From contig NZ_WEZT01000020.1 of NCBI RefSeq assembly GCF_009863985.1, forward strand, positions 13,832-61,457: a stretch of DNA of 47,626 nt, in the 5' to 3' direction. Position numbers and translations under genes: made by a program. This DNA comes from Furfurilactobacillus milii (lineage in GTDB: Bacteria; Bacillota; Bacilli; Lactobacillales; Lactobacillaceae). The notes beneath the pieces are model-generated. The model was not told where the DNA came from. It was given only the letters and a program-made list of their open reading frames with translations, and made no database searches. Of this stretch, positions 40,849 through 47,626 are shown piece by piece (positions within the stretch are counted from its first letter, which is position 1; each line of letters begins with the position of its first letter).

Positions 40849-41661
40849 TTAGTTGGCTAAACCGAGGACCATGTCAATCGTCCGTAGCACACCGTCATCG
40901 TTGTTGGTCCATTCGGTAACGGCCTTAGCACTGTGCTGAACTTTGATTGACACGTTAGCCATGGCATAACTGTGGCCGGCGTGGGCCAACATCGCGATAT
41001 CGTTATCATTATCACCAAATGCCATCACATCGGCGGGGCTGATGTGCCAATACTCTTCAAGTGCGTGCAGGCCGACCTGTTTGTTGATATGAGCGGGAAT
41101 AATGTCTAGGCCACCAAAGCCACTTGCTGTCGCTGCTAATGTTTTCGGCAAGTGTTGGTTGAGATACTCAGCTCGCTGGCCCGCCTGATCGTCCAGCCAC
41201 ACCAAGTCCATTTTGAACATGTCATCATGAACGTCGGTCAAACGATCACACAACTGGAGACCACTGTAGAAATAGTTGGCCTGCTCCATCAACTCTGCGT
41301 TTGTATCACGTTCAACATAAGCACCATGCCGACCAGAAAGAATCACCATACCGCCGGTCAGCACTGGATCGGTGCGAATCATGGTGAGTGCTTGATTGAG
41401 ATCAGTCGCCGAAACAGTATCCGCAAAAATGACCTGATCATTTAAACTGACAAGACCGCCGTTTTCAGCCAGAAACGCAATATTGTCGTAATCGGCAAAC
41501 ATATCGGTTAGATGTTTAAGCTGATTGCCGCTCGCAATGACGAAACGAACGTGACGCTGCTCAAGCTGATCTAGTACATGTTTGAAATGCATATGATTAA
41601 AGTCATGGTCATTGGTGATAAACGTGCCATCGATGTCAGTTGCGATCATTTTAATAGTCAT
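40849..41661 (-). CDS. Cof-type HAD hydrolase
   Basis: The 270-residue product has HAD motifs MIATDIDGTFI (residues about 5-15), FVIASGNQ, a C-terminal Lys in NKQVGLHAL, and MAFGDNDNDIAML, with the type IIB cap between. Members dephosphorylate sugar phosphates and pyridoxal phosphate. The substrate cannot be set from sequence. Confidence 0.88.
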   Translation of the reverse strand: MTIKMIATDIDGTFITNDHDFNHMHFKHVLDQLEQRHVRFVIASGNQLKHLTDMFADYDNIAFLAENGGLVSLNDQVIFADTVSATDLNQALTMIRTDPVLTGGMVILSGRHGAYVERDTNAELMEQANYFYSGLQLCDRLTDVHDDMFKMDLVWLDDQAGQRAEYLNQHLPKTLAATASGFGGLDIIPAHINKQVGLHALEEYWHISPADVMAFGDNDNDIAMLAHAGHSYAMANVSIKVQHSAKAVTEWTNNDDGVLRTIDMVLGLAN

Positions 41662-41755
41662 AGTGAGTCAAACCACCTTTCTGAGGGTAGTCATAGCGTA
41701 TCATGACAGCGCTATCAAGGCCAACTAGTTATAAGAAAAATAATGTTTAGAAATT

Positions 41756-41795
41756 AAAAACCACGTTCGGCAAAAGCCCAGCGTGGTTATTTTTA
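41756..41795. terminator. Terminator of the CynX-type MFS gene
   Basis: AAAAACCACG pairs with CGTGGTTATTTTT around a 16-base loop. Confidence 0.8.
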
Positions 41796-41805
41796 AAGAT
41801 AAATT

Positions 41806-42999
41806 TTAGTGGAACACGTCTTCCTTGCCGTTAACGTACAAGGCTGCTGCAATGGTCAAAATTGAGATTACCAACAGAACAGCCATCAGAATATTCCAAC
41901 CGCCGAGCATCACGTGTAGCGTGCCGTAAGCGATTGGCCCGACGGCAGCAATCAGATAGCCCAGAGACTGTGCCATTCCTGACAGGTCAGCCGTTTCTTG
42001 CGGTGTACGTGTCTTAAGGTTGAACAGTGTCATGGCTAATGCGAATGATGCCGTCGTTGCGCATCCTAGGATGATACAAATGATAGCGAAATACCAAATC
42101 GTATGGATTGGTAACAATAGGCCACCGATTCCGATGACAAAGCCTGCACCAATCGTCATTAGCAGCGTAAACTGATTTTTAACGCGTGCAGAGATAATTG
42201 GTACCGCATAAGCGGCAGGCAGTGACGCAATCTGATATAGTCCAAGCAACAAACTGGCAGTGTTGGCTGATACGCCACGGTCAGTCATCAGTGTTGGCAA
42301 CCACGTAATCAGCGTGTAGAAGACAAATGATTGCAGACCCATGAAAATCGTCATCATCCAAGCAGTGGGTTGTTTCCAAACGGACTCGTGTGGTGCAGTC
42401 GCTGTTTGCTCGTCAACCGGTTGTGCCTTGTGATTGTACCGTAAGTTTGGCAACCACGTAATGATGTTGATAATGGCCACGATGGAGAAAATTTGGATGG
42501 TTAATTGCCAGCCAATCTTGCCAGCTAGCGGCGCAGAAACGCCGGCCGAAATGGCGGAGAAGAACGTCATGGAAAATGAATATAAACTCGTCATTTCACC
42601 AATTTTGTGGGGGTAGTTTTCTGCAACCAGAGCTGGTAACAGGACATTTAGAAAGGCGACCCCGATACCGACAAGCAAAGTTCCGATGATCAGTGCTGTT
42701 GCAGAATAAACCCGCATCCAGTTCCCGATGACCAGAATAATCAGTGCAAACAATAACGCCACTTCGGTTCCTACCTTAGCGGACACACGCGGGGCAATCG
42801 GGGACAGAACCGCAAAACATAGTAGTGGAATAGTGGTTAAACTACCGGCCAGTCCACTTGATAAGTGCAACGTGTGTTGAATGGGTGCCAGAATTGGTGG
42901 GATGACGGTGATGACCATCCGCAAACTGGAACCCAGCAAGATAATGCCGAGTAACAACCAACTACTGTGTTTGACAGCCTGTTTCGTTTTGTCAGACAT
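41806..42999 (-). CDS. MFS transporter of the CynX/NimT type
   Basis: The 397-residue protein has 12 predicted membrane segments. LLLGIILLGSSLRMVITVIPP at the start and the PLLCFAVLSPIAPRVSAKVG loop are typical of the cyanate permease-like (CynX/NimT/YycB) family. These export or import small anions or nitroimidazole-like compounds; the substrate here is unknown. GAGGAGG lies before the ATG. Repeat copies F and I fill the 800-base upstream spacer. Confidence 0.88.
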   Translation of the reverse strand: MSDKTKQAVKHSSWLLLGIILLGSSLRMVITVIPPILAPIQHTLHLSSGLAGSLTTIPLLCFAVLSPIAPRVSAKVGTEVALLFALIILVIGNWMRVYSATALIIGTLLVGIGVAFLNVLLPALVAENYPHKIGEMTSLYSFSMTFFSAISAGVSAPLAGKIGWQLTIQIFSIVAIINIITWLPNLRYNHKAQPVDEQTATAPHESVWKQPTAWMMTIFMGLQSFVFYTLITWLPTLMTDRGVSANTASLLLGLYQIASLPAAYAVPIISARVKNQFTLLMTIGAGFVIGIGGLLLPIHTIWYFAIICIILGCATTASFALAMTLFNLKTRTPQETADLSGMAQSLGYLIAAVGPIAYGTLHVMLGGWNILMAVLLVISILTIAAALYVNGKEDVFH

Positions 43000-43197
43000 G
43001 AAAATAAAACCTCCTCAGCGAGGATTAAAATTTTGTTTTAGTTATATTATGTAGCAAATGATCACAGCACAGTCTGTACGATGATGTTTGCGGCATGGCC
43101 GAACAATGCGACCGTCTTAGTTTACACGCGATTGTTCATTTCAGCAACAAACAAGCTGGTTGGGTGGTCATAATGATGCAAAGTTGCGCTTTGACTA

Positions 43198-43392
43198 CGC
43201 TTGCGGTTGTCAACATTGACACGCTCGCCGTGGGACCGGTTCAAGCCGGAAGCACGCCGTCTTTCACCTCGCCGCAGAGCCTCGTGGAAATCCGAGTCTC
43301 CGCGACCGTCCGTGTTGTAAATCCGAGAGAACCATTCGGATTTACAACACCTTCATGGTTCGGTATCAATGTTGACGCCCTTCAGCTCACAT
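43198..43392 (+). repeat. Structured modular repeat, copy F (+ orientation, all three arms)
   Basis: P1 pairs GTCAACATTGA (43209-43219) with TCAATGTTGAC (43366-43376). P2 GCCGTG pairs with CATGGT through G-U pairs. Arm a is CGG/CCG, arm b CTCG/CGAG, arm c TGTTGTAAATCCGA (43313-43326) with TCGGATTTACAACA (43336-43349) around loop GAGAACCAT, the reverse complement of copy C's loop. It stands in the spacer between two divergent genes. Confidence 0.88.
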
Positions 43393-43467
43393 AGTGGCAA
43401 GCTTTTAGTATGTATCATTATAACGACAAACTTTTTTTGTAAACGCAGCCTCAATTTTTTATATAGT

Positions 43468-43646
43468 AGTGGAGCTGACCAGAAACAAAGTTCCGTGTCG
43501 GCAACACTTGGCGGCGAGAATTTGGCCGCTTAGTGTTGCGGGATGAGTTATGAGACGTGTACTTCGGCTCATAATCAAGGTAGAAGACTCCGGTTTTAAG
43601 GAGGCTGAGACCGGTCCCAATGGAACGGCGTTTCTGATCAGCGTAA
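43468..43646 (-). repeat. Structured modular repeat, copy I (divergent subtype, - orientation)
   Basis: P1 pairs GCTGACCAGAAAC (43474-43486) with GTTTCTGATCAGC (43630-43642). On the minus strand it reads TTGGGACCGGTCTCAGCC, arm a (CTCC/GGAG type), GTCTTCTACCTTG, arm b (TTATGAG/CTCATAA), CATCC, and arm c (CAACACT ... GCGGC/GCCGC ... AGTGTTG). Same subtype as copy H. It faces copy F tail to tail. Confidence 0.8.
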
Positions 43647-43815
43647 CGACATGACGTCATAAAAACCGCCATATCAAGTTTGCCAACTTATCAAAAGATG
43701 ATGTAAAGAATGATAAAACGAGTATGCTTAGAATAATTAATAAGAGAAAGCCCCTGATGATATGAGCAACAAACCGGTGCAAACGAACTAGAAAAACTGC
43801 ATTGGAGATGGACAC

Positions 43816-44667
43816 ATGAATGACTTAGATTTAACCACTATTGTTAACGCGATGGCGCTGGCCCCAAACGGCCGACCAGTACAGGAACACCAAACGGCAT
43901 ACAGAATTGCCTTGGCTGAGGATTGGCAGATTGAACCAGGTATGAAGTTGTTGGAACTTGGTTGTGGACAAGGCGACATGACCGCTGTTTTGGGTGCAGC
44001 CGTTGGTGAAAATGGGCACGTGGTAGCTTATGATCCGGCACCGCTAGATTATGGGGCGCCGATTACAATTGGTGATGCCCAGCAGCATCTGGCCAATTCA
44101 TCGTTTGGCAAACAACTTGAGGTGCATTTGGCGACTGACGTGATGCAGGACGACATCACGTATCCTGACAATTACTTTGACGGGCTGGTGATTGCGCACG
44201 CTTCGTGGTATTTCGACAGCCTTGAACAGTTACAGACCACCTTGCAAAAGGTCGCACCGTGGTGTAAACAAATTTTCTTTGCTGAATGGGATATTACGCC
44301 GCGATTAGCGAACCAAGTTCCTCATCAATTGGCTGTGTTGATTGAGACACAACTGGCCGCGTTTACGCCCAACAGTTTCGCTAATGTGAGAACGCTGGTG
44401 ACAAAGGAATGGCTCGTTGAGGTGCTCCATGAACTCGGGTATACCGTCCAAACAGCCAGTCAAGATGCGATGAAGATGGAGGACGGGTATTGGGAGGCCA
44501 GTTACACGGCTGAAACTGGATTAGCAGCTGTGACTGCAATGTCCTTGCCCGATAAGTTTAAACAACTGATGGAAACCGAAATTCGTACATTGCAGACTTA
44601 TGATTTAACGCAGATGAAAACGTTGGACAGTTTTGTAATGACAGCTACGCGGACTGACGCTCAATAG
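43816..44667 (+). CDS. Class I SAM-dependent methyltransferase
   Basis: The 283-residue product has the SAM-binding motif LLELGCGQGDMTAVLG (about residues 44-59), HVVAYDPAP as the second strand and YFDGLVIAHASWYFDS as motif IV. The C-terminal half is helical. The substrate is unknown; small-molecule methylation is likely. It is monocistronic with a strong terminator. Confidence 0.85.
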   Translation: MNDLDLTTIVNAMALAPNGRPVQEHQTAYRIALAEDWQIEPGMKLLELGCGQGDMTAVLGAAVGENGHVVAYDPAPLDYGAPITIGDAQQHLANSSFGKQLEVHLATDVMQDDITYPDNYFDGLVIAHASWYFDSLEQLQTTLQKVAPWCKQIFFAEWDITPRLANQVPHQLAVLIETQLAAFTPNSFANVRTLVTKEWLVEVLHELGYTVQTASQDAMKMEDGYWEASYTAETGLAAVTAMSLPDKFKQLMETEIRTLQTYDLTQMKTLDSFVMTATRTDAQ

Positions 44668-44676
44668 AATCAAAAA

Positions 44677-44742
44677 GAAAAAGGATCATTCGTTTGACTT
44701 ACCGATTACTGCGGCAGTGCTCAAACGGATGATTCTTTTTTT
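44677..44742. terminator. Bidirectional terminator
   Basis: AAAAAGGATCATTCGTTTGA pairs with its imperfect complement ending in a T run, separated by a 23-base loop. Confidence 0.8.
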
Positions 44743-44758
44743 ATACAATCATTTTATG

Positions 44759-45223
44759 TTAAAGACTGGTGGGCAGGTAGACCATCTTAAACGTTAAGGC
44801 CACAACTGGCGTTTGATCCGTGAAGTGTTGCCCAATTGCTTCGGCCTGCGTTTCTAATCGAGCGCGGTGAGACGTTTGCCAGATGGATAGGGAAGTGCCG
44901 TCTTCTAGGTATGCGTGCTCTGCGGTAACATGGTCAAACGGCATTTGTTGCACGGCGACATATTGCAGGATGGCCACTGCATGAACGGAGCCATCAAACA
45001 AAATTTCATAATCATGATTAGGGATGGGCATAGTTTGTTTGTCATGCGCATATAGGGCCGCTAGTGTTGTCGTGGCCTGTTTCATACCGGCAACAACCCG
45101 CATTGATTCGATATCGGCGGCCTCAGAACCACCGCCAAACGACCACGCGTGATGTGGCGTATTTTTAGCGGTTGGATGTTTTTGGATGAATTGTTGCCAA
45201 ATTTCGTCAGCATTTAATGACAT
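44759..45223 (-). CDS. ASCH-domain protein
   Basis: The 154-residue product has the ASCH signature: AWSFGGGSEAADIESMRVVA, KQATTTLAALY, DYEILFDGSVHAVAILQYV and MPFDHVTAEHAYLEDGTSLSIW. ASCH domains are PUA-like RNA-binding folds; some hydrolyse N4-acetylcytidine. Any role here is inferred. ATG 45223 follows AGGAGG at about ten bases; longer frames upstream lack a ribosome site. Confidence 0.82.
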   Translation of the reverse strand: MSLNADEIWQQFIQKHPTAKNTPHHAWSFGGGSEAADIESMRVVAGMKQATTTLAALYAHDKQTMPIPNHDYEILFDGSVHAVAILQYVAVQQMPFDHVTAEHAYLEDGTSLSIWQTSHRARLETQAEAIGQHFTDQTPVVALTFKMVYLPTSL

Positions 45224-45382
45224 TGGACAGGACCTCCTAACCTTTATTATACCCATTAACAAACCAACCGACCAAAAAGAACCCTGAAGGAGCCAAACTA
45301 GGCAGTTCACTGGGGCTCAATCAGTTGATTCCATATAATTGGGTTGATAATGACATGCTTCTCGTTGAAAGGAGCGTTTTTC

Positions 45383-46330
45383 ATGAAGGCCATGGTAAGT
45401 AACCGTCTAGGAAGTGTGGCGACACTGCAGGAACAAACTATGTTGATACCAGAAGTTGGACCTGATGATCTATTATTACGGGTGGAGGCGACGGCGCTCA
45501 ATCCATTGGATTTTCAGATGATCACAGGCCAACATGATCGTGCATACACATTCCCGTTAATTTTAGGACGAGATGTTGCTGGAAAGGTGGTTGGCAAGGG
45601 TAGTCGGGTGAAGTTGTTCAGTTTGGGGGATGAGGTCGTTGCCTACCAACCTGAACAGCAGTTAGGGACGGTTGCTGAATATACGGTGGTGCCGGCAAAC
45701 CAGGCATTAGTTCGTCCTCGTCAAGTCAGTGCAATTCAAGCAGCAACATTACCGACATCTGGAGAAACTGCTTATGAAGCGATTGTTGACAGTCTTAAAC
45801 TGCGAAATGACCAAACGATTCTAATTCAAGGTGGTGCTGGTGGTGTTGGGAGTTTTGCCGTGCAAATTGCCCATGTGCTGGGTGCGCATGTCGTCACCAC
45901 AGTGCCACGCCGTGATGAAAAGTTTGGGATTGTGCTAGGGGCTGACTAAGCAATTGACTATCAGGTAGTCGACTTTCGTCAGGTGATTCAACCGGTTGAT
46001 GCAGTTTTGGATACGGTGGGCGATAAAGTGCTGGTTGATAGTATGAATTACGTACGCCAGGGTGGGCATTTAGTGTCGATTGAAGCCGCCCCAGATCTAC
46101 TTGTTGCAGAAAGTGGTGCATTTGCTGGAGAATTCTTCCAATTACAGCCAAACGTCGGTGTGCTCGGTCAATTGTTAACGTTGGTGGCCAAACGACAGGT
46201 GAAACCGCTGATTGAAAGGGTGATTCCGTTCACAGCACCCGCCATCAGAGCAGCGCTTAAAGTGGTTGGTAGTGGACATGAACGCGGAAAACGTGTAATC
46301 TCCGTATGGAATCCACAATTAGAAAAGTAG
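45383..46330 (+). pseudogene. Quinone oxidoreductase/zinc-type alcohol dehydrogenase, interrupted by TAA
   Basis: The family reduces quinones or enones with NADPH. From ATG 45383 (AAAGGAG upstream) the frame gives the N-terminal GroES-like domain (ALNPLDFQMITG, LGRDVAGKVVG) and the NADPH-binding ILIQGGAGGVGSFAVQIA. It then reaches LGAD followed by TAA at 45947-45949. The same frame continues AIDYQVVDF to a normal C-terminus at 46330. In the family this position is usually LGADxxIDY, so TAA probably replaced GAA by one base change. The N-terminal piece alone lacks half the Rossmann domain. Confidence 0.88.
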
Positions 46331-46341
46331 GTTGGTAAATA

Positions 46342-46713
46342 ATGTTAGCATTCACTTTGGGATTAGTTGCCGTAGTCGGTTTGGAACATTTATTCATTAT
46401 GTGTTTAGAGATGTTCTGGTCCACTGGCCGTATTGCGCAACAAACGTTTGGCAGTGACTCATCATTTTTGGAGCAACCACAGGTTAAGGCAATTTTCAAA
46501 AATATGGGCATCTACAACGGTTTTGTTGGTGTCGGAATTTTATGGAGCCTGTTTGCGTTGCCAACAATGGAGATGCGATCCGTATTGATTCTCTTTACAG
46601 GCTTCGTCGTTGTTGCTGCGATTGTCGGCGCGGTTACAGTGAGTCGGCGCATCTTTGTCGTTCAAGGACTGCCAGCACTGTTTGCAGTTCTTTGTGTGCT
46701 ACTTTTTCTGTAG
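46342..46713 (+). CDS. DUF1304-family membrane protein
   Basis: The 123-residue protein has four membrane segments. LVAVVGLEHLFIMCLEMFWS, KNMGIYNGFVGVGILWSL and GAVTVSRRIFVVQGLPALFAVL are the conserved DUF1304 blocks. Function unknown. It is 11 bases after the broken oxidoreductase gene and may have been in its operon. A terminator follows. Confidence 0.85.
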   Translation: MLAFTLGLVAVVGLEHLFIMCLEMFWSTGRIAQQTFGSDSSFLEQPQVKAIFKNMGIYNGFVGVGILWSLFALPTMEMRSVLILFTGFVVVAAIVGAVTVSRRIFVVQGLPALFAVLCVLLFL

Positions 46714-46722
46714 ACAATAATA

Positions 46723-46764
46723 AAAGCAGGTGAGCTTCCAATATTGGAAAAGCTCACCTGCTTT
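46723..46764. terminator. Bidirectional terminator
   Basis: AAAGCAGGTGAGCTT pairs perfectly with AAGCTCACCTGCTTT around a 12-base loop. Confidence 0.88.
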
Positions 46765-46769
46765 GTTGT

Positions 46770-47504
46770 TTATTTATTGTTTTCTGTAACTACTCGCGTT
46801 GTGAAGTGATGTTTTAATGATGGAATGAAATGTTTGTCAGACCAACCTTGAACCCACCCCTGCGTGAGGAAGGCCCAGACGGTACCGAAGTTGACCGCCC
46901 ATAACTGGAAGTGGTTCGTGAAGAGACAAATAATCATGATAATTACTGGCGGAATATAACTCAACATTTGTGAAGCCGTTGCGAGACCCCGTAAATAGCG
47001 GAAACGAATGATGTAGGATAAGTCATCGTTTGGATGCATGATGATGTTTGCCCGTTGATAGAGGGAAACGGCGGCACCAACACCAAACAAGCCAATGACA
47101 TCAATAACAACTAGTGCCGCAAGTTCCCATGGGTGACTGAAATCGCCGTGCAAGTATTTGATGCCAAGCACGTCCGACCAGAATGGCACAATAAACTGAA
47201 TTAAATAGCTAAACGGGACGATATATAAGATGTTACGAATGAGTCGGCCCCAGTCGAAATGGCCGATGAGCAATTGGTCCAGAAAGGCAATGACCACACC
47301 GTAACCGGTGAGAACAATGCCCAGTCCCTGACTGGCCACAGCCGGGCTCGTCGTATGCAATAACCAATGGGTGAGGTTAACGGCGGATGCTGTCCACACT
47401 GCGCTTCCCATATTGGTGGAAATCGTGAGTGCATTAAAGGCGGAGTTCAAAATAATTGAAATGATGAGCCAGGTAAAACGCTGTTTGGCATCTTTCATGT
47501 GCAC
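46770..47504 (-). CDS. YczE/YitT-like integral membrane protein
   Basis: The 244-residue protein has five or six membrane segments. It starts HMKDAKQRFTWLIISIILNS with GTG at 47504 (GAGGA seven bases upstream), and ATG 47498 is an alternative. STNMGSAVWTASAVNL and the repeated layout resemble the YczE/YyaS group of membrane proteins of unknown function. It is the last gene before the IS30 end at 47533. Confidence 0.75.
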   Translation of the reverse strand: MHMKDAKQRFTWLIISIILNSAFNALTISTNMGSAVWTASAVNLTHWLLHTTSPAVASQGLGIVLTGYGVVIAFLDQLLIGHFDWGRLIRNILYIVPFSYLIQFIVPFWSDVLGIKYLHGDFSHPWELAALVVIDVIGLFGVGAAVSLYQRANIIMHPNDDLSYIIRFRYLRGLATASQMLSYIPPVIIMIICLFTNHFQLWAVNFGTVWAFLTQGWVQGWSDKHFIPSLKHHFTTRVVTENNK

Positions 47505-47532
47505 GGAACTGTCCTCTTTTCACAAAGTATAT

Positions 47533-47626
47533 GATAGATTGTAAAATTAATCCGAACGCTGTTCGGACAAAAAAGATCAGCTTCCTTTAAAATGGTGTTT
47601 ACCACAAACCCATCTTTTAGGAGCTG
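47533..47626 (+). mobile_element. IS30-family element, left end (partial)
   Basis: It begins TAGATTGTAAAATTAATCCG, matching the left end of the deleted copy at 28126, and runs to AGGAGCTG at the window edge. No transposase codon is reached. The last base corresponds to 28217 and the first base of the window to 28223, so both edges of the window fall within five bases of the deletion junction of that copy. Confidence 0.85.

Noticed and set aside
43095-43394. Open frame of 99 codons
   Set aside because: It ends through repeat copy F. Similar translated stretches (VRVVNPxEPFGFTTP) recur wherever the repeat is crossed, so the likeness is of the repeat and not of a protein.
601-43646. CRISPR array reading of the repeated sequence
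   Set aside because: Copies are kilobases apart, about 105-200 bp long, on both strands, with no spacers or cas genes.

Overview
The window looks like a low-to-moderate GC Firmicutes chromosome fragment from the family Lactobacillaceae, probably the heterofermentative brevis/collinoides side. Evidence: strong AGGAGG ribosome sites with some GTG/TTG starts, PepN and a C69 dipeptidase, a MutY with no iron-sulfur cysteines, MenG, MntH with a universal stress protein, CcpA-type cre-like sites, and typical small GNAT, HAD, MFS and CAAX-protease genes. No rRNA, tRNA, CRISPR array or prophage was seen. Both ends of the window lie inside copies of an IS30-family element, so this is probably one assembly contig bounded by that repeat.

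Layout. 1-6125: IS30 tail, universal stress protein, Ser/Asp-rich lipoprotein, mutY-rnhA, membrane protein, atypical SDR, anchored alpha/beta hydrolase. 6743-16841: menG, the lytS-lytR two-component system, two consecutive lrgAB pairs, GNAT, HAD phosphatase, dipeptidase. 17170-18055: zeta-toxin-like kinase gene with an in-frame stop, plus a small acidic ORF. 18148-27923: gap, pepN, nnrE, an FAD/NAD-binding protein, nucleoside hydrolase, tyrosine phosphatase. 28125-33207: an internally deleted IS30 element, a broken B3/B4-domain gene, oxidoreductase, GyrI-like protein, DHA2 exporter, CAAX protease. 33561-37529: a metal-related block (mntH-usp, small putative HTH gene, CDF exporter) and a divergent HU protein. 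37673-47504: orphan sugar-type binding protein, GNATs, phospholipase-C-like protein, HAD, CynX-type MFS, methyltransferase, ASCH protein, a broken quinone oxidoreductase, DUF1304 and YczE-like membrane proteins.

The strongest unexplained signal is a family of ten dispersed intergenic elements, about 105-200 bp each, on both strands, roughly one per 5 kb. Each has complementary ends (P1), a conserved core (GTGGGACCGG, then GTCTTTCACC, then CGTCC) and up to three internal hairpin arms. P1 and arm b change sequence between copies while keeping pairing. One copy lacks arm a, one lacks arms b and c, and arm c is flipped end-for-end in one copy relative to two others. This is best explained by selection on a folded RNA (or single-stranded DNA) of modular design. 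I do not recognise the family.

A second theme is gene decay by small lesions: an in-frame TAG in the zeta-like gene, an in-frame TAA in the oxidoreductase, a frameshift plus TAA in the B3/B4 gene, an apparent ATC start for the tyrosine phosphatase, and a stress-protein gene left without a visible ribosome site beside the IS30 end.
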